64,000 nt of DNA from Patella vulgata (taxonomy: Eukaryota > Mollusca > Gastropoda > Patellidae), in contig NC_065882.2 in assembly GCF_932274485.2 (NCBI RefSeq), positions 59,619,431 to 59,683,430 on the forward strand. Direction: 5' to 3'. The position numbers and the translations under genes are program-made. Of the stretch, positions 45,504 through 57,349 are shown piece after piece; position 1 is the first letter of the stretch; every line of letters begins with the position of its first letter. The notes beneath the pieces were generated by a model. That model was not told the DNA's origin. It searched no databases and was given only the letters and a program-made list of their open reading frames with translations.

Positions 45504-45603
45504 GAGGGGACTGAGAAATCATCAAACAGTTAGATCTTAAATATTTAGTGGTTAGTTTTGGTGGATATAGAGACATGAGAACATGATGTAAATAACTAGT
45601 AAA

Positions 45604-46731
45604 CAAATAAAACATACATACAGACAAAAACAGTGAATTATTTACAGTTAAAGCAATAGTATAATACATAAACATTGAATGTTTCGGTCATAGTTAAGTT
45701 AATATAACAATATCGTACGATGATATCTAAAGCAGGCAATTTTGACAAAAAATGAAGATGAAGGTTAAAGTGGTAATACTTAGACGGTGGTCAGTTTAAC
45801 AATCCGATATGCAATTTTGATGCAAGACTGAGTTCCCATAATTGACAATTATTTAGATAATTGGCTGTTTATATTTCAGTAATTTAAATGGAATAAAAAA
45901 CGAAATCAAAAGTTTAAACTGAGATGATAACCCAATTAGTTAATATTTGAATGGAACTTTTAAGTAGATAATTGAGAACTTTTAAAAGATACGCCCATAC
46001 ATAATGTGGGCATAGTTTTATACATTCGATTTTTTTTATTATCATAATTAGTTATATAATAATATAAATGTATAACTACATGTAACTATGTATTATAAAC
46101 TAAACAGTGGTCTAAGCTAATATTACTCTGTAATAGTTAGACAATAGGGAACCAACAAGTAAAATACATGTACATGACTTTACTTTACAGAAAGATTTTG
46201 TCATTGTTTTAAAAATCTAAGCAAACTTATTATTACATGAAGGATAATTGGGGCAATGGTGAATGCATGAAACGATTTGAGGTACTATCCAGTTGGTCAT
46301 CAACTTAAAGATACATTATGGGCGATTAGATAAAGAGCTGGCATATCTCACTATAATAGTTAAAAACTAGATAATGTAAATGGAATTCGATTATCCATTT
46401 CATGATTAAATCATGAATGAAAGCTGAGCAGCAAATCGGATCCTACTCCAGTAAATATCGCAGGCTAGCGATGACATCGAGAGTTGATTATGGTCTGAAT
46501 AAGTTTTAATTAATGTCTTAATTAATAATTTCAGGCCTAAAAAAGACCTGCAATACGCAGATTCAGCTCTTGCAATGGATGTTTAAATATAATTAAATAC
46601 GTATATATATTTATGCATTTGTAGACATTAAGAAAAACAGGAAAAATCAGTACACAATAAGGTACAGTAGTTTGGGAATGATATTGATGAATGAAATTGG
46701 TTCAAAAATATAAAGATACTGTCAGGCATCA
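45604..46731. other. Gene-free AT-rich stretch
   Basis: No recognisable coding sequence; possibly the 5' flank of the LINE. Confidence 0.5.
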
Positions 46732-47242
46732 TTATTTCTTTTTATCAGGCTGTGGGGTCGAGGCAAACCCGCCAAAATCTCGTAAGGATTGTTGTTTTAA
46801 TGGCCCAACTCTGTTATCATCGTCTATACAGTCGGAAGATGTGTTGATTGCAGAATGTGATAAAGTAGCTTCGTTGTAGTTAAACAAAGACTTATTAGCT
46901 TGTGAATTTACTCTGTTTGTTGATGTATGAAAGTTATCGAAGTCCTGCTCACAGGTTATGACAATATTTCGGTCGTCTGCTAGAGGTCGTATGTAAACTC
47001 GACCATCATACGCCCGATCCCTATTTGGCATTATCTCGACCATCATACGCCCGATCCCTATTTGGCATTATCTTACTAACTACCATGTAGGCTGCCTGGA
47101 AGGAAGGGTTATGATAATTCTTAAACACGGCTTTAACCCACTGTATTCTACTTAAGAGGCATGCGGACGACCTCATATGACTACTCGTGCCCTTCACATA
47201 TACTGTCCCCCAGTTTTTAAGACAAAGTAACAGTTGGGACAC
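46732..47242 (-). CDS. Unrecognised minus-strand coding region, two overlapping frames
   Basis: I do not recognise the product. From 47242 the first frame reads VYVKGTSSHMRSSACLLSR, then NPSFQAAYMVVSKIMPNRD. The second, ending at 46732, repeats IMPNRDRAYDGR and continues VYIRPLADDRNIVITCEQDF to a lysine-rich end and stop. The two are linked by a 37-bp tandem duplication (46998-47034 and 47035-47071), whose length shifts the frame. A splice-acceptor-like GGGGGACAG precedes TATATGTGAAGG near 47213, so this may be the last exon of a host gene or a transposon ORF. Composition looks coding-like, but no domain is evident. Confidence 0.4.
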
Positions 47243-47279
47243 TTGTCCCTTACGGCAAGGGCCGGTAACTCAGTGAATA
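47220..47279 (+). repeat. 60-bp shared segment with two overlapping hairpins
   Basis: Identical to 49492-49551 and 51514-51573. GGGACACTTGTCCC (47236-47249) and CCCTTACGGCAAGGG (47247-47261) are self-complementary and overlap by three bases, so they exclude one another. It is directly followed by the 62-bp repeat at 47281 here, but by the large non-coding repeat at the other two sites. Confidence 0.85.
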
Positions 47280-47280
47280 C

Positions 47281-47342
47281 TATACTTTCCACTGAATTAC
47301 CGTCTTGCCTATAGATTTAAGTATTGCAGGCACAGTGCTTCT
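47281..47342 (+). repeat. 62-bp segment, identical copy of 41729-41790
   Basis: Second copy of the segment, joined on its left to the 60-bp hairpin segment. Confidence 0.9.
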
Positions 47343-47424
47343 GCTCCGGAATCATTTTACGAATATCAAAACTAAGACAATGACAACAATATGAACTTAA
47401 TTAAAATCCAATACTATCTCAACT

Positions 47425-47530
47425 CACAACACACTTTGCCCTACAACACACTTCGCCCCACAACACACTTCGCCCCGTAACGCCCCACAACACACCCAGC
47501 CCCATAACACACTTCATCCCACCACATATT
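47425..47530. repeat. Minisatellite of about 20-bp CACAACACACTTCGCCC units
   Basis: ACAACACACTTTGCCC, ACAACACACTTCGCCC and related forms recur about five times with drifting spacing. Confidence 0.75.
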
Positions 47531-47744
47531 TTTCCCGTTTAACCCATTTTTTGTAATCTCGGTCAATTATTCCGTACATAAGGCTTTGAACTTTTATACA
47601 TTATGTTCCCATTTTTGAATATCTTCGTGGTTTCAGTCCCGATAATTTAACCACTATGATTCTAGCTAAATTTTAATGCCAAAAGGTCATAATGGCTATT
47701 ATAGATGGCTAGCCAAATCCCAAATTGCTTTGCAACCTTTCTTT

Positions 47745-48290
47745 GATTTCACACAGGTAAGCCCCCTTAAAAACTATGCTTCCACACAGGTAAGCCCCTT
47801 AATCTGCTTCTACACAGGTAAACCCCCTTCCACACAAGTAAGCCAAATAATCTATGCTTCCACACAGGTAAGCCTCTTAATCTGCTTCCACACAGGTAAG
47901 CCTCATTTTGCTTCCACACAGGTAAGCCCCCTTTTGCTTCCACACAGGTAAGCCAACTAAACTATGCTTCCACACAGGTAAGCTCACTTACTTTGCTTCA
48001 ACGTGTCAGGGAAGCCATCTAAACTATGCTTCCACACAGGTAAGCCTCTTAATTCGCTTCCACACAGGCAAGTCCCATTTAATTTGCTTCCACACAGGTC
48101 AGCCATCTAAACTATACTCCCCTTAAATTGCTTCCACTCAAGCCATCTAAACTTTGTTTCCACAACTTTCACACAGGTAAGCCCCCTTTAATTTACTTCC
48201 ACACAGGTAAGCCCCCTTAATTTGCTTCCACACAGGTAAGCCCCTTAATTTGCTTCCACACAGGTAAGCCCCCTTAACTTCGCTTGCGCA
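47745..48290 (+). repeat. Minisatellite containing consensus 5' splice sites
   Basis: Units of about 25-32 bp read TTGCTTCCACACAGGTAAGC followed by CCCTTAA and variable spacers. CACAGGTAAG, a perfect metazoan 5' splice-site consensus (CAG then GTAAG), is present exactly in about 12 units and in altered form in several more. The frame at 47676-47951 translates part of it and is an artefact. Confidence 0.9.
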
Positions 48291-48295
48291 GAGAT

Positions 48296-49060
48296 AAGCC
48301 CTCTTAGTGTATGTTCCATGTTAGGTTGTGGAATAATAAGGCTGAACAGTCTCATTCAAAGTTATTAAAGAAAAACATTCACTTTACTACTTGCCGACAC
48401 AGAATAAATAAATTAAAACAACCTTAGTGTATGTCCCATGTTAGATTGCAGAACAACAAGGCTGAACAGTTTCACTGTAAGTTAAATTAAAACAACCTTA
48501 GCCTCTGTCCCATGTTAGATTGCTGAACAAGGCTGAACAGGTTCACCCAAAATTATTAAAGAAAACATTAGCTTTACTACTTGCCTGCACACAGGTAGAG
48601 CCCTTTTATATACTAAAAAAGAGGTCAACCGTAGCGTATGTTCCATGTTACATTGAGGAACAACAAGGCTGAACAGTCTCTCCTAAAATTATTAAAGAAA
48701 AACATTCAGTTTACTTCTTGCCGACACAGTAGAAATAAATTAAAACAAACTTATTGTATGTCCCATGTTAGACTGCGGAACAACAAGGCTGAACAGTTTC
48801 ACCCTAAATTATTAAAGAAAACATTTGCTTTACTTCTTGCCGACACAGTTGAAATAAATAAAGACAACCTTATTTTGTGCTCCATGTTAGATCGCGAAAC
48901 AACAAGGTTGAACACGACTCGCCAAAATTATTGAAGAAAACATTCATTACTTTGTCTAAACAGTAGAAATAAATAAGACAACCTTTGGTGAATGCTCTAT
49001 GTTATAATTATATTGCGGAACAACAAAGCCGAACAGGCTCACCCAAAATTATTTATAAAG
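48296..49060 (+). repeat. Tandem array, units about 120 bp
   Basis: CCATGTTAGATTG(C)GGAACA, AACAAGGCTGAACAG, AAATTATTAAAGAAAA(C)ATT and TTGCCGACACAG recur about six times (starts near 48310, 48430, 48510, 48645, 48765, 48885). The last unit runs into the left end of the 2,022-bp duplication. Confidence 0.85.
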
Positions 49061-51007
49061 ACAAACAGACATTTAATACATCCTAATCAATCGACCACAG
49101 CTAAACACAAGTGACGCATGCACGTGCGTGACCCATATGAACGTTTTTCTTCAAATACTGATATACATATAATATTATTATGCTATTACTATACCTTCTA
49201 GATTCAGATTCAGATACTTTCATGTCGAACACTTTAATAGCCGAGAAATAATGCCAGATAATCCTCCATTCTAGCATCTAAGATTTTCTCTGGCCCGTTC
49301 ATTATCAAAGTTTATGTCAGTCGCAAACCTTTTTCGATCTACATGTATTGCATTTAAAGTTTCGGTATTTACATCAGGTACTATATTGGGGTGAACCATT
49401 TCCTCTTAAGGCCTTCAGAAATTTATTTGCAAAGGGTTTACTTTTCCGTTCCACGCTGTGCGCGAACTTCACTTGACTACTCAAGTGTTTCAGACAAAGT
49501 AACAGTTGGGACACTTGTCCCTTACGGCAAGGGCCGGTAACTCAGTGAATAGGACTCTGAGTAAAAAAAGTTTAAGAAAAATCGTAGTTTTGGTTTTCGA
49601 GAAAATGGCGTCTTAAAATGCTCCAAAACAGAAAATACTAGATTTTCGGCGTACCATAATTTATTTTCTAGCCATCTAAATCGTATCCTTTTAGATGTCA
49701 TATGATAGTCCATTAATGGGGCTATCCAGCGATACTTTAGTTCTTTTGGTCCGCTAACATCTGATGGAGAAATCAAGATTTTCGCAAGAGTGCTATTTTT
49801 TTAAACCTTTTTTCTTCATTTTTTGAATACGTCCGGTATGGAAATTGTTGTCGGGATAGTTTTAATAATCTATCTGATCAGATAAAATGGCCCTGAGAAA
49901 TCCTATGTTCAAAAGAGCCAAAAATTCAAAAATGTCAATATATCGAAAATTAAATTTAAATATTTCAATACATATTATACATCGTTAGAATTGTAATTAG
50001 GTCAGCTATCTGAATGTGTAACTTTTTTGTAAAAATTCGTTTAAATAATAAAGTAATAGAGCATTTTTCAAAATTTCACGATTTTTCAACTTCTTTCGAT
50101 TTTCAGTACGTTATTTTACCTATTACAGACATTTCAATGTCTTATTGGATGGATTCATGCACAAGACTACCGGAGGGACTCTCGATAGGGAAAGTTTAAG
50201 AAAAATTCCTTGAGCAGTTTTCGAGATACAAGCGTCCAAAAACGCTCCAAATCAGAAAATACTTGATTTTCAGCATGTCATATTTTGCTGCTTGGTCATA
50301 CTATTTGTATAAATTGGGCATCATACGACAGTCCATTCCTCGGGCCACTCAACGAAATCCTTATTCGTTTAATCCATTGATACTGGACGGAGAAATCGAG
50401 TTTTTCCCCAAAACACACATTTTTTGAGTTTTTTTCGGAATATCTATCATTATTTCGACTACTTCCGGTTTCCGGATCGTTGTTGAAATTGCTTTATGCA
50501 GCGGTCTGACTATATAGCTTTATGTTCCAGGACTTTCAGAACTATCGATTTATCCTTTCCAAAAAAAATAAGGGTTGGGAAATGGGCAGAAAATTCGAAA
50601 AAAATCGAAAAATAAAGGGCGATTACTCGGAATGAAACTTATATTTCTGGAATCGGATGGTCTTCAGGTATTCAAAAATGTAGGTCAAATTTGAAAATTT
50701 TGAAAAATAATAAAAATTGTCTCGTAAACAACGTATTTTCAAAATTCGAAGGACAATAGCCATAGATGAATGTTCGAAATTGAAAAATGCGGGGTTTCCG
50801 AAAATGTCATTTGTTTGAAAATAGGTAAAGAATTGACGAAACCACGGCCGATTTTCAATTCCGGGAAAAAGTACAAAATTCGGTTACTTCCGGTATGCGC
50901 AGAAGCTTCAAAATTGTTTTATCAAGTAGCCACCACATGGTTTCCCAATAGAAAATTTGGTTCCAGATCGATATCTGTTTTCGATCATGGAGAAATAGGC
51001 TCCCGCG
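48986..51007 (+). repeat. 2,022-bp tandem duplication, unit 1
   Basis: It corresponds base for base with 51008-53029, with only about five differences seen by eye. Contents: the end of the 120-bp array, the 60-bp hairpin segment (49492-49551), then about 1.45 kb of non-coding repeat with degenerate internal sub-units (AATACTAGATTTTCGG against AATACTTGATTTTCAG). Frames inside are artefacts and recur in both units. Confidence 0.95.
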
Positions 51008-53029
51008 TGGTGAATGCTCTATGTTATAATTATATTGCGGAACAACAAAGCCGAACAGGCTCACCCAAAATTATTTATAAAGACAAACAGACATTTAATA
51101 CATCCTAATCAATCGACCACAGCTAAACACAAGTGACGCATGCACGTGCGTGACCCATATGAACGTTTTTCTTCAAATACTGATATACATATAATATTAT
51201 TATGCTATTACTATACCTTCTAGATTCAGATTCAGATACTTTCATGTCGAACACTTTAATAGCCGAGAAATAATGCCAGATAATCCTCCATTCTAGCATC
51301 TAAGATTTTCTCTGGCCCGTTCATTATCAAAGTTTATGTCAGTCGCAAACCTTTTTCGATCTACATGTATTGCATTTAAAGTTTCGGTATTTACATCAGG
51401 TACTATATTGGGGTGAACCATTTCCTCTTAAGGCCTTCAGAAATTTATTTGCAAAGGGTTTACTTTCCCGTTCCACGCTGTGCGCGAACTTCACTTGACT
51501 ACTCAAGTGTTTCAGACAAAGTAACAGTTGGGACACTTGTCCCTTACGGCAAGGGCCGGTAACTCAGTGAATAGGACTCTGAGTAAAAAAAGTTTAAGAA
51601 AAATCGTAGTTTTGGTTTTCGAGAAAATGGCGTCTTAAAATGCTCCAAAACAGAAAATACTAGATTTTCGGCGTACCATAATTTATTTTCTAGCCATCTA
51701 AATCGTATCCTTTTAGATGTCATATGATAGTCCATTAATGGGGCTATCCAGCGATACTTTAGTTCTTTTGGTCCGCTAACATCTGATGGAGAAATCAAGA
51801 TTTTCGCAAGAGTGCTATTTTTTTAAACCTTTTTTCTTCATTTTTTGAATACGTCCGGTATGGAAATTGTTGTCGGGATAGTTTTAATAATCTATCTGAT
51901 CAGATAAAATGGCCCTGAGAAATCCTATGTTCAAAAGAGCCAAAAATTCAAAAATGTCAATGTATCGAAAATTAAATTTAAATATTTCAATACATATTAT
52001 ACATCGTTAGAATTGTAATTAGGTCAGCTATCTGAATGTGTAACTTTTTTGTAAAAATTCGTTTAAATAATAAAGTAATAGAGCATTTTTCAAAATTTCA
52101 CGATTTTTCAACTTCTTTCGATTTTCAGTACGTTATTTTACCTATTACAGACATTTCAATGTCTTATTGGATGGATTCATGCACAAGACTACCGGAGGGA
52201 CTCTCGATAGGGAAAGTTTAAGAAAAATTCCTTGAGCAGTTTTCGAGATACAAGCGTCCAAAAACGCTCCAAATCAGAAAATACTTGATTTTCAGCATGT
52301 CATATTTTGCTGCTTGGTCATACTATTTGTATAAATTGGGCATCATACGACAGTCCATTCCTCGGGCCACTCAACGAAATCCTTATTCGTTTAATCCATT
52401 GATACTGGACGGAGAAATCGAGTTTTTCCCCAAAACACACATTTTTTGAGTTTTTTTCGGAATATCTATCATTATTTCGACTACTTCCGGTTTCCGGATC
52501 GTTGTTGAAATTGCTTTATGCAGCGGTCTGACTATATAGCTTTATGTTCCAGGACTTTCAGAACTATCGATTTATCCTTTCCAAAAAATATAAGGGTTGG
52601 GAAATGGGCAGAAAATTCGAAAAAAATCGAAAAATAAAGGGCGATTACTCGGAATGAAACTTATATTTCTGGAATCGGATGGTCTTCAGGTATTCAAAAA
52701 TGTAGGTCAAATTTGAAAATTTTGAAAAATAATAAAAATTGTCTCGTAAACAACGTATTTTCAAAATTCGAAGGACAAAAGCCATAGATGAATGTTCGAA
52801 ATTGAAAAATGCGGGGTTTCCGAAAATGTCATTTGTTTGAAAATAGGTAAAGAATTGACGAAACCACGGCCGATTTTCAATTCCGGGAAAAAGTACAAAA
52901 TTCGGTTACTTCCGGTATGCGCAGAAGCTTCAAAATTGTTTTATCAAGTAGCCACCACATGGTTTCCCAATAGAAAATTTGGTTCCAGATCGATATCTGT
53001 TTTCGATCATGGAGAAATAGGCTCCCGCG
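51008..53029 (+). repeat. 2,022-bp tandem duplication, unit 2
   Basis: Second unit. It ends GGCTCCCGCG followed by an A-run and (TAA)n, after which the 53-64 kb array begins. Confidence 0.95.
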
Positions 53030-54464
53030 GAAAAAAAAAAATAATAATAATAATAACTAGATCTGCATAGCAGATATCAAAGCTTTCATATAAACTTCAA
53101 AAGGGGTTATTAGAATCTATGAATCAACAACCACTCTGACGGAAGATATTCTCTGGGCTAAAAAATCTTTTTTCTCTCAGCTACGAGAGATACGTAGAAT
53201 TAAACCGGCCCAGAGCCGACCGTGTTGATACGAAGCCGCTTATTTGACATTGACACATAACTGAAGGTGAATAGGCCTACCCGTCCAGTTAATACAATGG
53301 GCAATCTCACATCGGTCCACTAAAGAGAGGCACATGCTAGTCGCCCCCTACTTCCCCAAGACATTTAGTCCAAACCTTGACTCTCATACATATAAACCAT
53401 TTGGTACTACATGTACATGTATTTCGTACTTATATCATATTAAACCCCTCGGCCGCCATGTTGAATCACACAGTATTTAACGTTCTATATCCTAACATCT
53501 TTATGAAATCAACGACAAATCTAAACTTGGGCACTCCAACCATTTTTATTTTTACATCATTCAGTTTTTTTTTAAATAAGTAATTCTATCACAAATTATA
53601 GTGAAGACTGGACCACTAAACTAGTTACCCATCAGTTTTTCTTTGTGTTAATGCGTTCTACATTTTCAAAGCAATGATTCTTATAATGTGCGAGCCGCCA
53701 TGACACCGGCGGATATTATAACTTCGATAGGCGAGAAACTTCAGGTAGCAGTTGGGTTTCATCAAATCATATAATTATGCGGTACGGCTTCACCTTTATT
53801 TCAATGGGAATTGGTTTATTATATGTGCAGTGCAGTTTTAGGTCAGTTTATGTGTAAATTAAGGGAGCTATACATAGGCCAGTAACCTTTTTGTAGTCAT
53901 TTGACTAAAAAAAACTTGCGGAAAGGAACTCCGTAGGACAAGCCACTACTGTGGCAGGAGTAAGGCGGAAGACATCAGTAGTGGAACCATTTCTAAGTTA
54001 ATCCCGAAGTGCGTTGCTATTGTAAGAATATATAAAATGGGGTTTACGGTCATATGCCTCAGACCCATTGTTTATTTTTAAATTTGAATTAGACTCGTAA
54101 CAAAATATATTTTCTGGCAACAAATAGCATATAAATAAAACTAGATTTACTTTCTGATTATTTTTTTTAAATGAAATCATTCCAGGGCTTTTATTGACAT
54201 TTCAGAAAATGTAGAGTTGGTCCCATGCACTTGAGGCCAAGGTCCTTGAAGTTGTACAGCTGCACCCGGTGACCGATATTTATTTAACGGGGAATAAGTG
54301 ATAATTCATATTATAACAGTAAATAATTAAAATATCCCATAGGGATTATAATAATATGTATATCATGTAGGTGTGCATGTAGGTTAAAATTGTGACCTCT
54401 GTAAATAGGCCCGTTCCTTGCATTTAGTTTTAGAGTTAGGAGTGCTAAAATTGAGAGAGCGAAA

Positions 54465-54630
54465 TGGGGTTGATCGACCACTCGACACAAACTAGGTCAT
54501 TTCGGGACTAACGTATGGTTCAATTTTATTTCAATAATTCGCTTGCGCGTAGGGGTCTAGCAGTGGGGGGAAACCGGGTGATCCTGAAAAAATACACAGG
54601 TTGGACGGGCGACCTACTCCTTGTCACGTA
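54465..54630 (-). mobile_element. SINE (family 1), head missing
   Basis: On the minus strand: GTACGTGACAAGGAGTAGG, GCGCAAGCGAATTATTGAAA, then CTAGTTTGTGTCGAGTGG and a degenerate tail. The same copy is at 59422-59590 in array copy B. Confidence 0.8.
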
Positions 54631-55006
54631 CGGAAAGATACCCCAGCAGTCAAAATAGGTCAAAATAGGCGATTTCGGTTTCTAGTGTCGATGCATCGTT
54701 ACGGTCAGTTTAAAAAATTGTCTTTTAAGGATAATGTGTATAGTACCAATACCTATCACATACGGAAGAGGCGATAAAATCTCTTTGCATTTCCAATTTC
54801 AAAATTAATTAAAACCAATATTAAATTCCGAAAATCGTTTTTTTGCTAAAACTCTTTTCTTTTTAATGTGATCAAAATGGGGGTAAAGCACAGAGTCAGG
54901 GGTGGTAATGGGCGTATTGTGTCCTAATTTCATGGTTTTCGGACAATCGGTGCCGGTGTTACGGCGAAATTCCACTTTTTTCCCCTCATGGAAGCCGTAA
55001 ATTGAC

Positions 55007-55190
55007 GCAAGGAGTAGGGTCGCCTGTCCAACCTTGTGGGTTTTCTCCGGGTCCTCCGGTTTCCTCCCACTGCTAAAGACCCCTACGCGCAAGCGAATTA
55101 TTGAAATAAAATTAAACCATATGTTGGTCCCGAAATGACCTAGTTTGTGTCGAGTGGACGTTAAACCCCATTTCTCTCTCTCTCTCTCTC
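55007..55190 (+). mobile_element. SINE (family 1), 5'-truncated, with 11-bp target duplication
   Basis: CGTAAATTGAC at 54996-55006 and 55191-55201 flanks it. It starts in the body (GCAAGGAGTAGGGTCGCC) and ends with the usual tail and (CT)n. The unoccupied sequence CGTAAATTGACG is seen at about 55535 in the second sub-copy. Confidence 0.88.
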
Positions 55191-56666
55191 CGTAAATTGA
55201 CTTGAGGCCAGTGTCCTTTAAGTTGTACAGCGGCACCAGGTGACCGATATTTATTTAACGGGGAATAAGTGATAATTCATATTATAGCAGTAAATAATTA
55301 AAATATTTCATAGGGATTATAATAATATATCATGTCTGGGTATTACAGGGTTAAAACCAATATTAAATTCCGAAAATCGTTTTTTTGCTAAAACTCTTTT
55401 TTTTTAATGGGATCAAAATGGGGGTAAAGCATAGAGTCCGGGGTGGTAATGGGCGTATTGTGTCCAAATTTCATGGTTTTCGGACAATCGGTGCCGGTGT
55501 CACGGCGAAATTCCACTTTTTTCCCCTCATGGAAGCCGTAAATTGACGACGAAAGGCAGGTGACAAGAACAAACGACTTGAACGAATGCAGGTATCACCT
55601 TGAAATTTTCAGGGTGCCTAGGTACCAACGTGAAAAGTTGCTCGCCGGAATTTAGTACTCATGGTACCGTTGGTTCCTGTGTAGCGCATGCGCGAAATCA
55701 AAACCAGCTAAACTCGAAAACAACCTTGTCGGCACGGAAAACATCAAAGGAGAAATTCGAATTTTTGAAATATTCAAATACCAAACATTCGACCATGATC
55801 CAGGCTATCCTCAAATGTATTAATTTCGGTAATAGGAGACAGATTCTCTAAGCCACGACCAATTGTGTATGTTTTCAAGCCCATAAATGTGGATTTTTCA
55901 CTAATTTTCATTTTCATTTCAAAATGGCGTCCATCAGTTGACCTAAATCAAAATTCTAAACCGATAGATTTTTAGGCTTTCCTTCAAGCATTCAGAAAAT
56001 GTAACTCTTATGTCTTTAAGTAAAATATTGCAAAAGCCGTATGGACTTTTCACATTTTGAGATGGTGGCACTTCCGGTTTGCTCGACAAACTCCATATTT
56101 TGTGTACTCATCAGTACTGTCTTAGCTAGTACAGAAAAAAAATTTCAAGGCAATCTGACCTATATTTCGTCGATTTTTTTGAAAACTTTGATCTTTAATT
56201 TCACCAAGGGGAGATAATTTAGAAAATTTCCAAGGACATCATTGAAGTCGCATTGGCAAGATCTACTAACATTCTAAATTTCACGAAAATCGCACAACTA
56301 TTAAAGAAGTTGTCAAATTGGTAATAACTTCCGGTTCGAAATGACAGCGACGAATTTTCGAAATGCCAAAATCCGAAATTGCAGATTTGAAGTAAATGTT
56401 TCAAGATACTCAAAGAAAAAAGAATTAGTAAAATAGGTCAAATAGTCACAGAGTTACAGCATTGTAGGTCAAATGCATTCCTTCGTAAAATTCGGTGATT
56501 TCGGATTCGTAAAACGTTTTGAAAATATATTTAATCAACAGCCACCACCCATTTTTGGGGGGATAGGTAAAAGTTTCAGAACGATCCTATGGTTAGATTC
56601 TGAGAAATCCGATTTGTGGACAAAACACAAAAAAAAAATAACAATAATAATCTTAACAGAAACAAT

Positions 56667-56693
56667 AAGCTTTCATATGTAATATGAAAGCTT
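56667..56693. repeat. Perfect 12-bp hairpin at the copy A/B junction
   Basis: AAGCTTTCATAT (56667-56678), GTA, ATATGAAAGCTT (56682-56693). AAGCTTTCATAT also occurs near the start of each array copy, so the hairpin looks like a partial inverted copy of the unit's own start. It is absent from the other junctions. Confidence 0.85.
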
Positions 56694-57083
56694 AACTAGA
56701 TCTGCATAGCAGATATCAAAGCTTTCATATAAACTTCAAAAGGGGTTATTAGAATCTATGAATCAACAACCACTCTGACGGAAGATATTCTCTGGGCTAA
56801 AAAATCTTTTTTCTCTCAGCTACGAGAGATACGTAGAATTAAACCGGCCCAGAGCCGACCGTGTTGATACGAAGCCGCTTATTTGACATTGACACATAAC
56901 TGAAGGTGAATAGGCCTACCCGTCCAGTTAATACAATGGGCAATCTCACATCGGTCCACTAAAGAGAGGCACATGCTAGTCGCCCCCTACTTCCCCAAGA
57001 CATTTAGTCCAAACCTTGACTCTCATACATATAAACCATTTGGTACTACATGTACATGTATTTCGTACTTATATCATATTAAA

Positions 57084-57349
57084 ATACAGATGTGACGTCA
57101 CCCTTTGATGTTGGCGTACCATTATTTCAAATAATCGTACGGGCAACTTGCCAATAGTACTTTATTCATACCAGTGAGATATTGGACTAGTGTGACGTAA
57201 AAGCTCGTGCGGAGTGTCAGTATTTTAAGATGTTTAATGGTCTCGAGCTTACGACATTGCGTAATATATTGTAAAAACATTCGGGCCTACGGCCCTCATG
57301 TTGTTACAATATATTACTTAATGTCTCGCTCTCGACCATTAAACAATAC
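57084..57349. mobile_element. 266-bp non-autonomous insertion with TTAAA target duplication
   Basis: TTAAA at 57079-57083 and 57350-57354 flanks it. Copies A (53440-53444) and C (62011-62015) have a single TTAAA and no insertion. The right part (57233-57343) is a long hairpin: TTTAATGGTC against GACCATTAAA, GTAATATATTGTAA against TTACAATATATTAC, and GGGCC-TAC-GGCCC at the tip. The left 150 bp is not paired with it. A TTAA-targeting (piggyBac-like) origin is conceivable, but the ends are not inverted repeats. Confidence 0.9.

Larger units (their letters stand above)
41826..45600 (-). mobile_element. Non-LTR retrotransposon (LINE, Jockey/CR1/L2-like group)
   Basis: A nearly whole LINE on the minus strand: 2A-like peptide, apurinic-type endonuclease, reverse transcriptase and a C-terminal cysteine-rich segment, followed by about 300 bp of 3' region. 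AATAAA (minus) lies at 41915-41920 and an A-rich run at 41826-41851, which may be the 3' end. The 5' limit is not certain. Coding capacity is nearly intact, with one visible frameshift and no obvious N-terminal AUG, so insertion is recent compared with the surrounding debris. No target duplication was identified with confidence. Confidence 0.85.
53057..56695 (+). repeat. Large tandem array, copy A (3.6 kb)
   Basis: Begins CTAGATCTGCATAGCAGAT, whose start folds as ATCTGC-ATA-GCAGAT. It contains the block also found at 15598-16003 (here 53585-54000), two sub-copies of a segment ending CGTAAATTGACG (54233-55000 and 55204-55545) and about 1.1 kb of non-coding repeat ending in an A-run. Compared with copies B and C it lacks about 1.06 kb at 54045, replaced by a few bases. 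No genes; frames at 54805-55236 and 55600-55851 are artefacts. Confidence 0.9.

Noticed and set aside
47745-48290. CRISPR-like array
   Set aside because: Short units, variable and non-unique spacers, eukaryotic context, no cas genes; it is a minisatellite.
49522-51798. Duplicate 84-codon frames conserved between 49.5 and 51.5 kb
   Set aside because: Identity reflects the recent 2-kb duplication, not selection on protein; no such frame is kept in the diverged copy at 40.8-41.7 kb.
54805-55236. 143-codon minus-strand frame
   Set aside because: Translates a SINE plus array repeats; no independent coding signal.
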